A DNA stretch of 64,000 bases, taken from Motilimonas pumila (GTDB lineage Bacteria; Pseudomonadota; Gammaproteobacteria; Enterobacterales; CBDFNC01). How positions within the stretch are numbered: the stretch's first letter is position 1; every line of letters begins with the position of its first letter. The translations under genes were made by a program, and so were the position numbers. The notes under the pieces are model-generated. The model had not been told where the DNA came from and ran no database searches. It saw nothing but the letters and a program-made list of their open reading frames with translations. Positions 8,253-17,497 of the stretch are shown here, piece after piece. The stretch covers positions 1 to 64,000 of the forward strand of contig NZ_QZCH01000012.1 of NCBI RefSeq assembly GCF_003596335.1, read 5' to 3'.

Positions 8253-9247
8253 TAATAAAACTTCCTTAAATCCAAGCCCTTATAAAGGCTTGCCACTTCG
8301 TCTTGATAGCCATTAAACATCAGCGTAGGAATACGTTCGGCGCGAAACCCGTCGTTAATTCTGCGCTCACTGCCTTGGCTCCATCTTGGGTGGTCAACCT
8401 CAGGGTTGACGTTGGCGTAAAAGCCATATTCGTTAGGGGCGAGGGCTTGCCAAGTGGTTGGCGGTTGCTGCTCGGTCAGGGTGATTTTGACGATGCTTTT
8501 AATGCTCTTAAACCCGTACTTCCATGGCACCACTAAACGCAGCGGTGCGCCGTTTTGCGCGGGCAGCGTTTTACCGTACAAGCCTACCGACATCAGCGTT
8601 AATGGGTGCATGGCTTCAGCCATGGTTAGGCCTTCGACATAAGGAAATGGAATGCTGCTAAAGCGCGAGTTCTGCCCCGGCATGCGCTCAGGGTCGTACA
8701 AGGTTTGAAACGCTACGTATTTTGCCTTAGAGGTGGGCTTTACTTGTTTCAGCAGTGCCGCCAAAGGAAAGCCCAACCAAGGGATCACCATAGACCAAGC
8801 CTCAACGCAGCGCAGCCGGTAAATACGCTCTTCAATGGCGTGCTGTTTGAAAATGGCATCCATGTCTAAGGTGACTTTTTGTTTCACTTCCCCATCTATT
8901 TCTATGGTCCAAGGCTCGGGGTTAAACAGTTTCGAGTTTTCAATGGGGTCGGTTTTATTGGTACCAAACTCATAAAAATTGTTGTGGCTGGTGACCTTGC
9001 TTTCTGGGGTCAACTTCTCGGTTAAGTTGTTAGGCACTTTTTTACTGATAGTCAGGGGCTTGGGTTGATAAACCGCCACGTCAGGTTGGGCCGGCTCATC
9101 ATCACCAAACAGCCCAAACAATGCGCCAGCACTTGGCGCGGCTACCGCGCTCAGGCCAACGCCAACGCCGGCTTTTTTCATTATTTCACGGCGTTGGCGG
9201 TAGATTTTTTCAGGGGTAATGGCTGAGCTAGGAATCTTATTTTTCAT
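8252..9247 (-). CDS. msrP: MsrP, molybdopterin catalytic subunit of the periplasmic methionine sulfoxide reductase
   Basis: 331 aa from ATG 9247, chosen over the upstream reading because the Tat signal starts here: [11 protein letters not shown] with the twin arginines at residues 19-20, then a hydrophobic stretch. The enzyme repairs oxidised methionine in periplasmic proteins. The sulfite-oxidase fold is evident: [15 protein letters not shown] with the molybdenum-ligand cysteine at 147, then [20 protein letters not shown]. The gene is followed at once by msrQ and then the zinc-ribbon gene. Full length and no defects. Confidence 0.95.
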   Translation of the reverse strand: MKNKIPSSAITPEKIYRQRREIMKKAGVGVGLSAVAAPSAGALFGLFGDDEPAQPDVAVYQPKPLTISKKVPNNLTEKLTPESKVTSHNNFYEFGTNKTDPIENSKLFNPEPWTIEIDGEVKQKVTLDMDAIFKQHAIEERIYRLRCVEAWSMVIPWLGFPLAALLKQVKPTSKAKYVAFQTLYDPERMPGQNSRFSSIPFPYVEGLTMAEAMHPLTLMSVGLYGKTLPAQNGAPLRLVVPWKYGFKSIKSIVKITLTEQQPPTTWQALAPNEYGFYANVNPEVDHPRWSQGSERRINDGFRAERIPTLMFNGYQDEVASLYKGLDLRKFY

Positions 9248-9514
9248 CTTGTTTAACCTTATATCGTCCTGACTACTACAGTCACAATGTCCTTGTTTGG
9301 CAAGAAGCGTTGCAAGCAATTTTTCTTGCGGTTAATGCTTTAGACCGTATCGCCAATAAAAAAATTACAGTGAAAAGGGCAATTTTTGCTTTTTCCTCTG
9401 ACGAATACGAAACAAGAAGGCAAATTGCGCAACTTTAATCGGCATTGTTGCTATTTATTTGCATGGCTTTAAGGTAAAATTTTGCCCCTATTTTTTAGCA
9501 CTTTGAGTACGACA

Positions 9515-10613
9515 ATGTTTGAAGTAAATCCTGTGAATAATACCGTTAAGGAGCTGGGCGAACGCACTGAGCTTCTTAGGGGGTACCTTTGACTACGAGA
9601 CGAGAAAAGAACGTCTTGAAGAAGTCAGCCGCGAATTAGAAGCGCCAGAAGTTTGGAACGAGCCTGAGCGAGCGCAAGCCCTTGGTAAAGAGCGTAGCGC
9701 ATTAGAAGCAGTGGTGAAAACCATTGATGATATGGACGCCGGTCTAGAAGACATTACCGGTTTGGTTGAGCTAGCGGTGGAAGAAGAAGACGAAGATACG
9801 TTTTTAGAAGCCAAGGCTGAGCTGGCTGAACTCGAAGCCAAACTGGAAGTATTGGAGTTTCGCCGCATGTTCTCTGGCGATCACGATAGCAGTGATTGTT
9901 ACTTGGACTTACAAGCGGGATCGGGCGGTACCGAAGCACAGGATTGGGCCAGTATGCTACTGCGTATGTACTTACGCTGGGGCGAAGCGCATGGCTTTAA
10001 AACTGAAATTATTGAAATTTCAGACGGTGATGTTGCCGGCATTAAAAGTGCCACCATTAAGTTTACTGGCGAATACGCCTATGGCTGGTTACGCACGGAG
10101 ACTGGGGTTCATCGATTGGTTCGCAAATCACCATTTGATTCAGGCGGTCGCCGTCACACCTCATTTGCTTCAGCGTTTATTTACCCTGAAATTGACGACA
10201 ATATCGCGGTAGACATTAACCCAGCAGATTTACGTATTGACGTATACCGGGCTTCCGGTGCCGGTGGTCAGCACGTTAACACCACTGAATCTGCGGTACG
10301 TATTACGCATTTGCCAACCAATATCGTGGTGCAATGTCAAAACGATCGCTCGCAGCATAAGAACAAAGACCAAGCCATGAAGCAGTTAAAGGCGAAGTTG
10401 TATGAGTATGAGCTGCAAAAGCAAAACAGCGAGAAACAAGCCAACGAAGACAATAAATCTGACATCGGCTGGGGCAGTCAAATACGTTCTTACGTGTTAG
10501 ACGACGCTCGCATTAAAGATTTAAGAACGGGCATTGAAAACCGCAATACCCAAGCTGTTTTAGACGGCGATTTAGACAAATTTATTGAAGCTAGCTTAAA
10601 ATCTGGCCTGTAG
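9515..10613 (+). CDS. prfB: Peptide chain release factor 2, with programmed +1 frameshift
   Basis: The gene runs in two frames: 9515-9589 (25 codons), then +1 slippage at CTT-TGA and continuation from GAC at 9591 to 10613, giving 365 aa, the standard RF2 length. The protein recognises UGA and UAA stops and releases the nascent chain. The GGQ loop is present ([16 protein letters not shown]) and the recognition motif is [15 protein letters not shown]. The start follows the family (MFEVNPVNN). lysS follows after 19 bases, the usual gammaproteobacterial pair. Confidence 0.97.
9571..9592 (+). promoter_or_regulatory. prfB programmed frameshift site
   Basis: The internal Shine-Dalgarno AGGGGG (9578-9583) lies three bases before the slippery CTT (9587-9589) and in-frame TGA (9590-9592), followed by C. 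This is the classical RF2 autoregulatory signal: low RF2 slows termination at UGA and favours the +1 shift. Confidence 0.95.
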
Positions 10614-10632
10614 ACACTTTGAGACCCTAAAC

Positions 10633-12171
10633 ATGACTGAACAAGTACAAGACGAAAACAAACTGATTGCAGAGCGCCGCGGCAAACTTGAGCAAATTCG
10701 CCAAGAATGTAGCGCCAACGGTCACCCAAATGACTTTGACCGTGAACACTACACCGGCGATCTACAAGCTGAGTTTGGTGAAAACAGCAAAGAAGAGCTG
10801 GCTGAGATTGCCAAAGTGGTGGCCGTAGCCGGTCGTGTGATGGCGAAACGTGGCCCTTTCCTTGTGTTGCAAGACATGAAAGGCCGCATTCAAGCTTACG
10901 CCGATAAAAACGTGCAAAAAGAGCTGAAAGCAAAATACGGCCAACTGGATATCGGTGATATCGTGGGCGTAAAAGGCGAGCTGTGTAAATCAGGTAAAGG
11001 CGACTTATACGTTAACATGGAGCAATACCAGCTGCTCACTAAGTCATTGCGTCCGCTGCCAGAAAAATTTCACGGCTTGGCTGACCAAGAAACCAAATAT
11101 CGTCAGCGTTACGTTGACCTTATCATGAGCCAAGAAACCCGTGATACTTTCCAAGTGCGTTCAAAAGTGATTGAAGGCATTCGTCGCTTCTTAGTTGAGC
11201 GCGATTTTATGGAAGTGGAAACGCCCATGCTGCAAGTGATCCCTGGCGGCGCTACGGCGCGTCCGTTTGTGACTCACCATAATGCACTTGATATTGATAT
11301 GTACCTGCGCATTGCCCCTGAGCTTTACTTGAAGCGTTTGGTTGTTGGTGGCTTTGAGCGTGTATTTGAAATCAACCGTAACTTCCGTAACGAAGGTTTA
11401 AGCCCGCGCCATAATCCTGAATTCACTATGATTGAATTCTACCAAGCGTACGCGGATTACAACGATTTGATGAACCTAACGGAAGAGATGCTGCGCACCG
11501 TCGCCGCTGACGTACTGGGCTCACCTGTGGTACGCAATACCAAAAAAGACGACGAAGGCAACGTGGTAGAGGAAATCTTCTATGACTTTGGCCAACCGTT
11601 TGAGCGCTTGCCAATGGCTGACGCTATCTTGAAATACGGCCCAAGTGAGTTTGACGCAGAAGTGTTGAAAAACCCTGAAGCTAACTTTGAGCAACTAAAA
11701 GCTTACGCTAAGCAAGTAGGTGTTAAATTCCCTGAAAAAGACGGTATTTGGGGCCCTGGCCGCGTACTGTGTGAAATCTTTGAAGAAACGGCTGAGCACT
11801 TGCTCATTCAACCGACCTTCATCACTGAGTACCCGTGGGAAGTTTCGCCACTGGCACGCCGTAATGATGACAACCCATTTATCACTGACCGTTTCGAGTT
11901 CTTCGTGGGCGGCCGTGAACTGGCAAACGGTTTCTCTGAGCTTAACGATGCGCAAGATCAAGCAGAGCGTTTCAGCAAGCAAGTAGAAGAAAAAGACGCC
12001 GGTGATGACGAAGCCATGCACTTTGACGAAGACTACATCCGCGCACTTGAGTTTGGTTTACCGCCAACAGCAGGTGAAGGCATAGGTATCGACCGTTTAG
12101 TCATGCTGTTTACGGATAGCCCAACCATCAAAGACGTTATCTTGTTCCCGCACATGCGCCCGCAAGCGTAA
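10633..12171 (+). CDS. lysS: Lysyl-tRNA synthetase, class II
   Basis: 512 aa. It charges tRNA-Lys with lysine in the cytoplasm. It has an N-terminal OB-fold anticodon-binding domain (about residues 60-150) and a class II core with motif 1 ([10 protein letters not shown]), motif 2 ([19 protein letters not shown]) and motif 3 ([19 protein letters not shown]). The length matches E. coli LysS (505 aa). It lies 19 bases behind prfB, most likely as one transcript, and is followed by a palindrome and a terminator. Confidence 0.97.
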   Translation: MTEQVQDENKLIAERRGKLEQIRQECSANGHPNDFDREHYTGDLQAEFGENSKEELAEIAKVVAVAGRVMAKRGPFLVLQDMKGRIQAYADKNVQKELKAKYGQLDIGDIVGVKGELCKSGKGDLYVNMEQYQLLTKSLRPLPEKFHGLADQETKYRQRYVDLIMSQETRDTFQVRSKVIEGIRRFLVERDFMEVETPMLQVIPGGATARPFVTHHNALDIDMYLRIAPELYLKRLVVGGFERVFEINRNFRNEGLSPRHNPEFTMIEFYQAYADYNDLMNLTEEMLRTVAADVLGSPVVRNTKKDDEGNVVEEIFYDFGQPFERLPMADAILKYGPSEFDAEVLKNPEANFEQLKAYAKQVGVKFPEKDGIWGPGRVLCEIFEETAEHLLIQPTFITEYPWEVSPLARRNDDNPFITDRFEFFVGGRELANGFSELNDAQDQAERFSKQVEEKDAGDDEAMHFDEDYIRALEFGLPPTAGEGIGIDRLVMLFTDSPTIKDVILFPHMRPQA

Positions 12172-12187
12172 CCTGCGAAGATAGTAC

Positions 12188-12217
12188 TGATACTTGGGGC
12201 GCGCCCCAAGTATCAGT
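12188..12217. repeat. Perfect 30-bp palindrome after lysS
   Basis: Each 15-base arm reads CTGATACTTGGGGCG and its exact complement; there is no loop and the centre is GGCGCGCC. It lies 16 bases past the lysS stop and just before the terminator. As RNA it would fold only with a small loop opened at the centre; as DNA it could be a protein-binding site. Confidence 0.7.
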
Positions 12218-12227
12218 GAGACAAGTG

Positions 12228-12265
12228 AAAAGCCCAGCAGATAAACGTCTCTGCTGGGCTTTTTT
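12228..12265 (+). terminator. prfB-lysS terminator
   Basis: The stem AAAAGCCCAGCAG / CTGCTGGGCTTTTTT with a 10-base loop is a strong intrinsic terminator after lysS. The A run on its left side may let it serve the opposite strand too. Confidence 0.9.
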
Positions 12266-12326
12266 GTGCCTTTTAATTGCTTATTGAAGGCGCTGATGAA
12301 GGCGCTGATGAAGGCGCGGCCGTCGC

Positions 12327-12863
12327 TCAGTCGCGGTTGTAGGTCGCCATAATGGTGGCTGACTCAATGACATTTAGATGAATTTGATAGCCTACCATCG
12401 CCGGTGGCACGTCCGTTGGCAAGTCTAATTTATCTACTTTTAAGGCATGAATGGTAAATTGATAACGGTGGGCGCCGTCGCTTTTGGGCGGGCATGCGCC
12501 GCCGTAACCCATTTCGCCGTAATCATTTCTTGCTTGCACGCTCCCGCTAGGCAAGCCTTTGCTTGCTGCGCCTTGAGGCAATTCAGTGACATTCGCCGGA
12601 ATGTTGAATGCTACCCAGTGCCAAAACCCACTGATGGTGGGCGCATCCGGGTCGTATACGGTTAATACAAAGCTTTTAGTGCCTTCGGGCACGTTTGACC
12701 ATTTCAGGTGCGGGGATATATTTTTTCCGCCACAATCCCACAAGTTAGAGGCGAACTTGGCGTCCATTAGGCCACCTTCAACTAAATCTTGGCTGGTCAT
12801 ATCCAAGGCGCTGGCTGGCAATGCCGCTGAGCTTAATAACATTCCAAAAATCAATGATTTCAT
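12327..12863 (-). CDS. YbhB/YbcL-family (PEBP, Raf kinase inhibitor-like) protein, exported
   Basis: 178 aa with a Sec signal peptide (MKSLIFGMLLSSAALPASALD, cleavage near residue 20). The PEBP fold shows the ligand-pocket motifs YDPDAPT, FWHWVAFNIP and GACPPKSDGAHRY in order. These proteins bind small phospho- or hydrophobic ligands; no bacterial substrate is established. It is transcribed alone towards the lysS terminator. Short 12-base tandem units (GAAGGCGCTGAT) lie just past its stop at 12285-12316. Confidence 0.9.
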   Translation of the reverse strand: MKSLIFGMLLSSAALPASALDMTSQDLVEGGLMDAKFASNLWDCGGKNISPHLKWSNVPEGTKSFVLTVYDPDAPTISGFWHWVAFNIPANVTELPQGAASKGLPSGSVQARNDYGEMGYGGACPPKSDGAHRYQFTIHALKVDKLDLPTDVPPAMVGYQIHLNVIESATIMATYNRD

Positions 12864-12956
12864 CTTTCTCTCCTGAATTGTGAATCAACGCCATCAGGAT
12901 AGTATTTTGCTTACTGCTATGTTGCTGTGAAACGTTCAGGTTTTACTGCGAAACGC

Positions 12957-13805
12957 TCAAATGACCGATTTCTGGAGTTCCGACGGCAACATGCCGTACC
13001 TTTGCTTAAAGCGCGCACTGAAAGTCGATAAAGATTGATACCCGCAACGCTCACTGACATCGCTGATTGAGCGCCGCTCTAAACCGCTTTGCAAAAGGTA
13101 TAAACCGTGGCCTAAGCGCGCTTCGGTTAAGATAGCGCGAAAGCTGCTACCTTCCATTTTTAATTTACGGCGCAATGTCGCTTCGCTGGTGGCCATGCGC
13201 AGGGCGACTTCGTTGAGAGACCAGTTAAAAGCTGGGTCTAAGCTTACTTGTTTGATGACCTTGTCGCGCCATCGCGATTGGGGTTGATGAAACAAGGCTT
13301 GGCCTTGGCCACTGATCAAAAGCGCCAGTAATATTTCGGCGTATCTATGGTCCAGTAGCGCTTCAGGCATGTGTTTTAGATCTGCGTCGAGTAAGTGCAA
13401 AATGGCCGTCAGCACTTCCTCTGTGGGCTGAAAGGGATGTAAAGCGGCTTCGGGCTGCCAGTTTTGTTGGATCAGCTGACCAAACATCTTTTGGGCTTGT
13501 TGCAGTTGGCTATCGGTGAAAAAAAGAATCAAAGCGTAAAATGCATCTGCCGTAGGAATATTCGTGATGGTAAAGTCAACATGCTCGGGGACCACAATGA
13601 TGTCGCCGGCATTCACCATGACCTCTCCTTGGGAGAGATTGACTCGCTTTTTACCTTGTACTAAAACGGTTAAGAAACTGCGACTGGTTTGCAGGTTACG
13701 AATGCGTTGCTGTTTATCGCAGCGGACATATCCTACCCCCGGCAAGAGTTGGTTTGCCTCGCTGCTTTTCACCCAGTGTTTTAATTGTGACCATTTTTCA
13801 TCCAT
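12957..13805 (-). CDS. AraC-family transcriptional regulator
   Basis: 282 aa. An N-terminal cupin-like sensing domain (residues 25-110, with GDIIVVPEHVDFTI) is followed by a C-terminal double helix-turn-helix (about 180-280): WSLNEVALRMATSEATLRRKL, then ISDVSERCGYQSLSTFSARFKQRYGMLPSE. The N-terminal type resembles regulators of pili or acid response rather than of sugar use. No adjacent target gene is obvious; the PEBP gene downstream is separated by 90 bases and shares the strand. Regulon unknown. Confidence 0.88.
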   Translation of the reverse strand: MDEKWSQLKHWVKSSEANQLLPGVGYVRCDKQQRIRNLQTSRSFLTVLVQGKKRVNLSQGEVMVNAGDIIVVPEHVDFTITNIPTADAFYALILFFTDSQLQQAQKMFGQLIQQNWQPEAALHPFQPTEEVLTAILHLLDADLKHMPEALLDHRYAEILLALLISGQGQALFHQPQSRWRDKVIKQVSLDPAFNWSLNEVALRMATSEATLRRKLKMEGSSFRAILTEARLGHGLYLLQSGLERRSISDVSERCGYQSLSTFSARFKQRYGMLPSELQKSVI

Positions 13806-13829
13806 GAATGTAATGCTTATCCGTTCTAA

Positions 13830-14210
13830 CTAAGGAGTGGAAGCCGCCCACGTTAAAATAGCAGGGGTAATGTCTTTGACCACAGATTGCACCTGACGAT
13901 TATTTAAATCAAGCGAAAACCAGCCGTCTGTACCCATCATATCAATCTGATTAAGCTCGACTTTTTGATTTTCTATCAGTTGTCCTTCAAGACGAAATGT
14001 GCCGCTAGGTGTGACTAAACGGCTGATAGAGATAGTTGCCATTGATCCTTGCCATTGATAGTTGCTTGAGTGTGGATTTGATAACCCCATTGTGACAGCA
14101 AGGCGCGTAAATGTCTGCCTGACTTTGCCTTAAAGGTAATCACTGCTTTAATGGTATGCACTGCCTGCCAGGTGGGTTTAATGTCACTGCTATTGTAACA
14201 GCCATTATCG
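13830..14210 (-). pseudogene. Frameshifted remnant of an unrecognised gene
   Basis: Two overlapping minus-strand frames read as one protein when joined near 14030-14040. The upstream frame (from about 14210) gives IKPTWQAVHTIKAVITFKAK and then SGRHLRALLSQWGYQIHTQA, and stops after QWQLSLSAV. The second frame (to 13830) continues with RLVTPSGTFRLEGQLIENQK and DIMPAIL-like residues to the end. Neither frame has a convincing start or ribosome site. I infer a decayed gene with one frameshift and a lost 5' end. The family is unknown. The alternative is an intact 86-aa protein from ATG 14090, which I think less likely. Confidence 0.35.
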
Positions 14211-14347
14211 AGGTGATGAGAGGAGTGGGGAGCCTGTGTGGATAACTTGTTGTACTTACTTCGCGCACAACCCCTAAACGCACCAAGCCACTCATTGAGT
14301 GGCTTTGTTGAGCTATCACCGGCGAGGGTAGCGAGATGTCAAAGTGG

Positions 14348-14590
14348 TTACATTTCTTTGATCACTTTGTACTTAACGGCGCGTTTTAGGCCTGAGTCAT
14401 TGCTGTTGGCAGTGTTAGAAACCGCTTTCAGTTTAACCGCTTTTTTAAGGCCAGAATCGTTATGGTTGTTGTTAACGATTTGGTCGGCAGCTTTGAGTTT
14501 TACCGCGCCTTTGATAAGGCCGTCAGCATTGGCTGCAAACATAGGGCCGATAGCGAATGCAAGTGCGATAATGGTAGTGATTTTTTTCAT
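14348..14590 (-). CDS. Small secreted basic triple-repeat protein, copy 1
   Basis: 80 aa. A Sec signal peptide (MKKITTIIALAFAIGPMFAANA) is followed by a mature chain of about 58 residues holding three repeats of the form GL-x-K-x-AVK-x-K: GLIKGAVKLKA, GLKKAVKLKAV and GLKRAVKYKVIKE, separated by Asn/Asp/Ser-rich linkers (NNNHNDS, NTANSNDS). The mature part has about 12 basic and 5 acidic residues. It could form short amphipathic basic helices, fit for binding membranes, LPS or nucleic acid. I know no family. A paralog at 28258-28500 differs at only five of 80 residues. The gene is monocistronic. Confidence 0.85.
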   Translation of the reverse strand: MKKITTIIALAFAIGPMFAANADGLIKGAVKLKAADQIVNNNHNDSGLKKAVKLKAVSNTANSNDSGLKRAVKYKVIKEM

Positions 14591-14651
14591 GATGACCTCA
14601 TCTTAAATGGCTGTGTCAGAGATGTTTCGCTGACTTCGTTTTGATGAGTTA

Positions 14652-14693
14652 ACTATACGGCGAGGGAGTAAACAAAAGTTACCAATAGGTGAC
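14652..14693 (-). promoter_or_regulatory. Promoter and operator-like dyad of secreted repeat protein copy 1
   Basis: On the minus strand, GTCACC-N4-GGTAAC (14678-14693) overlaps a -35-like AACTTT (14675-14680), followed after exactly 17 bases by TATAGT (14652-14657). The same layout and spacing occur before the paralog at 28500, whereas the bases between are not conserved. Confidence 0.6.
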
Positions 14694-14830
14694 AGGCTAT
14701 CTGTATTACCGGACTACTTTATGACTCAGAAAACGGGCCACACTCAAACCCATGCAAGATATTTGTCGCCGAGCCTCAAGCTGCCCGCTATGTCCTTATA
14801 GCGTTGGCAAGAAGGTTTACTGGAGTGAGC

Positions 14831-15235
14831 TTATAAGACCGAGGGGAACTGCTGGCTTAAATGGAGTGCTTTGGCGTAGCGACGACTGAGTAATAAGTCC
14901 TGGATCAGGTCAATATTCAGTCCGTCAATGCTGCTTTCTAGTTGTAAGTCATCAAGCCAGAAAATGTCGATGAGTAAATGGATATCGTCGCACAGCTCTG
15001 CCAGGTCAGCTTGGCTTAGCTTGTCTAGTTTGTGGCCCCACGCCAGCGATAAATCCACCAAAATCACGCGCTGTTCATAACCGGTTAAGAGTTTTAAAAG
15101 GGCGTGTTGGTTAGGGCTATTTACCAACAATAACTGGCTTTTACCTTCGCCATGGTCGGTAATTCGGTATGGCCTATCGTTTAAATGTATTTTGGTTTGA
15201 TAAAACCCTTGGTCAAGACTATTAAGTATATTCAT
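14831..15235 (-). CDS. Small protein resembling part of an alpha/beta hydrolase, unknown function
   Basis: 134 aa, soluble, acidic. Residues 20-60 (PYRITDHGEGKSQLLLVN, then RVILVDLSLAWG) resemble the first strands of an alpha/beta hydrolase, and the end (LLLSRRYAKALHLSQQFPSVL) its later helices. The nucleophile G-x-S-x-G elbow is absent and the protein is half the usual length, so it is a reduced or degenerate relative without catalysis, or something different. No operon partner. Confidence 0.45.
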   Translation of the reverse strand: MNILNSLDQGFYQTKIHLNDRPYRITDHGEGKSQLLLVNSPNQHALLKLLTGYEQRVILVDLSLAWGHKLDKLSQADLAELCDDIHLLIDIFWLDDLQLESSIDGLNIDLIQDLLLSRRYAKALHLSQQFPSVL

Positions 15236-15302
15236 GGCTGCCTCTGCTAACGTATTTAAGCTTAATTTATCGTTTTTTTCAGCCGATTAAAGTAATAAGA
15301 GA

Positions 15303-15362
15303 TATTCATTTTTGGAGATTCATTTTGGGTTTTGCCTGGGTTTTAAGCTCCAAAAATGAATA
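15303..15362. promoter_or_regulatory. Inverted pair of TATTCATTTTTG motifs upstream of the DUF2860 gene
   Basis: TATTCATTTTTGGAG (15303-15317) and its exact complement (15348-15362) lie 30 bases apart, 84-143 bases before the DUF2860 start. A weaker copy, ATTCATTTTGG, sits between them. The same core occurs before the MipA and RND genes, which points to a protein-binding site rather than only a hairpin. Confidence 0.5.
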
Positions 15363-15445
15363 ACTGTTAAACCTACTTTTTCACTGCGATTTTCTTAATA
15401 TCTGTCCTCATTGAACGTCGTTACTACTGTGAGCAAGGGGTTATT

Positions 15446-16402
15446 ATGAATAAGTTGGTTGGGTTGACATTGGCAGGTTTGGCATCAGCAAGTGCAATGA
15501 CTTGGGCAGAGGAAGCGCCGCGGCTAAGCGGTGAAATCATGTTCTCCAGTGCTTATCTCTCTAGCAACTCTCAGTTGCATACTCGAGGTGACAGCCAATT
15601 AAACAACCTCAATAGTCACGCCTCACAGCATGACGAGTGGCTAATTGTTCCACTGGGCAATATCACTTATGAGTTAGGGGATAGCCGTCGTCAACGAGTA
15701 TATCTGGGTACCTCAAACGATGATCTTGCGATTGGTAATTTGGCCTTTGAGTTGGGCTATCAATATGACTTTGACAACGGGACTCAAATTGATGTGTCAC
15801 TTTTACCAACGGTAGTGTCCGGAGAAAAATGGGCTAATCCTTATCAAGAAAGCGGCATGAGAAGTAAGCAAGATGTCTCCGGTATCGCGTATCGCATGCA
15901 GTTACATAACTTGGTGAACACAGGGCTTACTTTGGACATGGCATACGCCAACGCAGAATATGATAACGACCAAGTACAGCATCAAAGCTTGCTCAGAGAT
16001 CATGACTTATATTATATCAAAGCCAGCTATCCGCTGATGTCGTGTGCCCAATCAAGCTTGGTGGCCGCGATTGCTTATACGCATAAAGATGCGAAAGGCA
16101 AAGCACAATCCTATGATCAATATAAAGCCGAACTCAGTTATTACTGGCTTAAAAATGCCCATTCTTTGGCCGTGACAGGCGGGATAGAGCAAAGAGATTA
16201 TGACGCGATTCACCCCATTTTTGAGCGTACACGTGAAGACAAGCAATACAGTTTATTTGTTGCATATCAATATGCTAACGTATTTGGTTGGGATAATTGG
16301 AACCTAGTATCCTTTAATGGTGTGAAAGCCAACGATTCCAATATTAACTTTTATGAAAAGCAAGAGTACTTAACGTCTATCGGTTTAAGTTATAACTTTT
16401 AA
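15446..16402 (+). CDS. DUF2860-family outer-membrane beta-barrel protein
   Basis: 318 aa. It has a signal peptide (cut near AWA/EE, residue 21) and a chain of alternating beta strands ending in a terminal Phe (SIGLSYNF), the outer-membrane insertion signal. Family landmarks of DUF2860 are present: FSSAYLSSNSQL, EWLIVPLGNITYELG, VYLGTSNDDLAIGNLAFELG and the late ERTREDKQYSLFVAYQY. The function of the family is unknown; a porin or lipid-binding barrel is plausible. RBS AAGGGG. The upstream inverted TATTCATTTTTG pair may control it. It converges with the LysR gene at 16409. Confidence 0.88.
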   Translation: MNKLVGLTLAGLASASAMTWAEEAPRLSGEIMFSSAYLSSNSQLHTRGDSQLNNLNSHASQHDEWLIVPLGNITYELGDSRRQRVYLGTSNDDLAIGNLAFELGYQYDFDNGTQIDVSLLPTVVSGEKWANPYQESGMRSKQDVSGIAYRMQLHNLVNTGLTLDMAYANAEYDNDQVQHQSLLRDHDLYYIKASYPLMSCAQSSLVAAIAYTHKDAKGKAQSYDQYKAELSYYWLKNAHSLAVTGGIEQRDYDAIHPIFERTREDKQYSLFVAYQYANVFGWDNWNLVSFNGVKANDSNINFYEKQEYLTSIGLSYNF

Positions 16403-16408
16403 GCAAGG

Positions 16409-17344
16409 TTAATACTGTATAGGCTGATTGACAGAATTAAAGTAGCCCTGGATAACTTGGTGTAAATACTGATTCAGTGGGTCATCGCGTTTGGCTTGTA
16501 AATAGCCGCCAGACACGCTGACTTTTCGGTATCGATTAAACTTCTTCGGCAGCGGATAACAGGCAAGCTCTTCGTCTTGCACTGCAATGTGGCTGCTGCT
16601 GAATTTGTAAGCGTCTGAGTGTCTCAGCGCTTCCAATAACACAGGTACGCTATGGGTTGCCAATTGCAAGTTTGGTTGATAGCCATTTTCAATGAAGATT
16701 TCGTCCAACACGTCGTGTTTGCCAATCACGGAATCGGAAACGGATTTAACCAAAGGTAAGTGATGAATGTCTTCCAGTTCCGTGGTTTGGCTCAGAACGG
16801 GGTGGTTTTTACGCGCCACCAAACAGACTTCAATATCCACTAAGTGGTGGGAATAAATGTCTTGCGGCAAGGGCAATAATGAATAATGTACCATATAGTT
16901 AATTTGCTTATCTAAAATGGCGCGCAGCGAAGACTCTTGCCAGTTGAGTAAGCGAAAAGAGGCTTTTGGCAGAGCTTGCCTGAGTGTTATAAATAGCTCT
17001 TTGCCAAAAATCTCTAACAAGCTGAGCTCTAAACAAATAACGATTTCGCCTTCATACTCGTTGGCGTCAAAGGCTTGGTAAGCCATGAGCACGTCATTAA
17101 AAGGGACTAACATATTGTCTGCGGCTTGGGCTAATTGTTCGGCCAGTTCAGAGGGTTCCACGCCGTGCGCTTTACGAATAAACAACTGGTCGCCAAAAGC
17201 TTCTCTTAGCTTGGCGATACCGCGACTGACACTGGTTTGAGAGATGCCCAGTTTTTCAGAGGCGATAGAGGTGTTGCGAGTGGCAACGACAACCTTGAGT
17301 AACTTGAGCAGGTTTAAATCCAGCTCATCTAACTTGTTATTCAT
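16409..17344 (-). CDS. LysR-family transcriptional regulator
   Basis: 311 aa from ATG 17344 (MNNKLDELDLNLLKLLKVVV), with AGGAG upstream. The N-terminal winged helix spans residues 8-65 (NTSIASEKLGISQTSVSRGIAKLREAFG), followed by the periplasmic-binding-like effector domain. It is of the NodD/LeuO-like subgroup with the LDLNLL opening. It is divergent from gltS across 153 bases, the classic arrangement for control of the neighbouring transporter, so gltS is the first candidate target. The DUF2860 gene, convergent on its other side, is a second. Confidence 0.88.
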   Translation of the reverse strand: MNNKLDELDLNLLKLLKVVVATRNTSIASEKLGISQTSVSRGIAKLREAFGDQLFIRKAHGVEPSELAEQLAQAADNMLVPFNDVLMAYQAFDANEYEGEIVICLELSLLEIFGKELFITLRQALPKASFRLLNWQESSLRAILDKQINYMVHYSLLPLPQDIYSHHLVDIEVCLVARKNHPVLSQTTELEDIHHLPLVKSVSDSVIGKHDVLDEIFIENGYQPNLQLATHSVPVLLEALRHSDAYKFSSSHIAVQDEELACYPLPKKFNRYRKVSVSGGYLQAKRDDPLNQYLHQVIQGYFNSVNQPIQY

Positions 17345-17497
17345 CGTGATTGATGCTCCTTGCTGCAATACGTTTGTAACGGCTTTTTAAGCTTACATGA
17401 ATGCTCTGTTAATGCCTACCGCTGGCGCGGTGTAAGGACATGACGTTGATAAAAAATAGTACAGTAAATCCAATATTAAAAAAAAGGTGTTGTTAGT

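Noticed and set aside
9593..9868. 91-aa Ser-rich minus-strand frame
   Set aside because: It is antisense to prfB; the Ser run mirrors Glu/Leu codons on the real strand.
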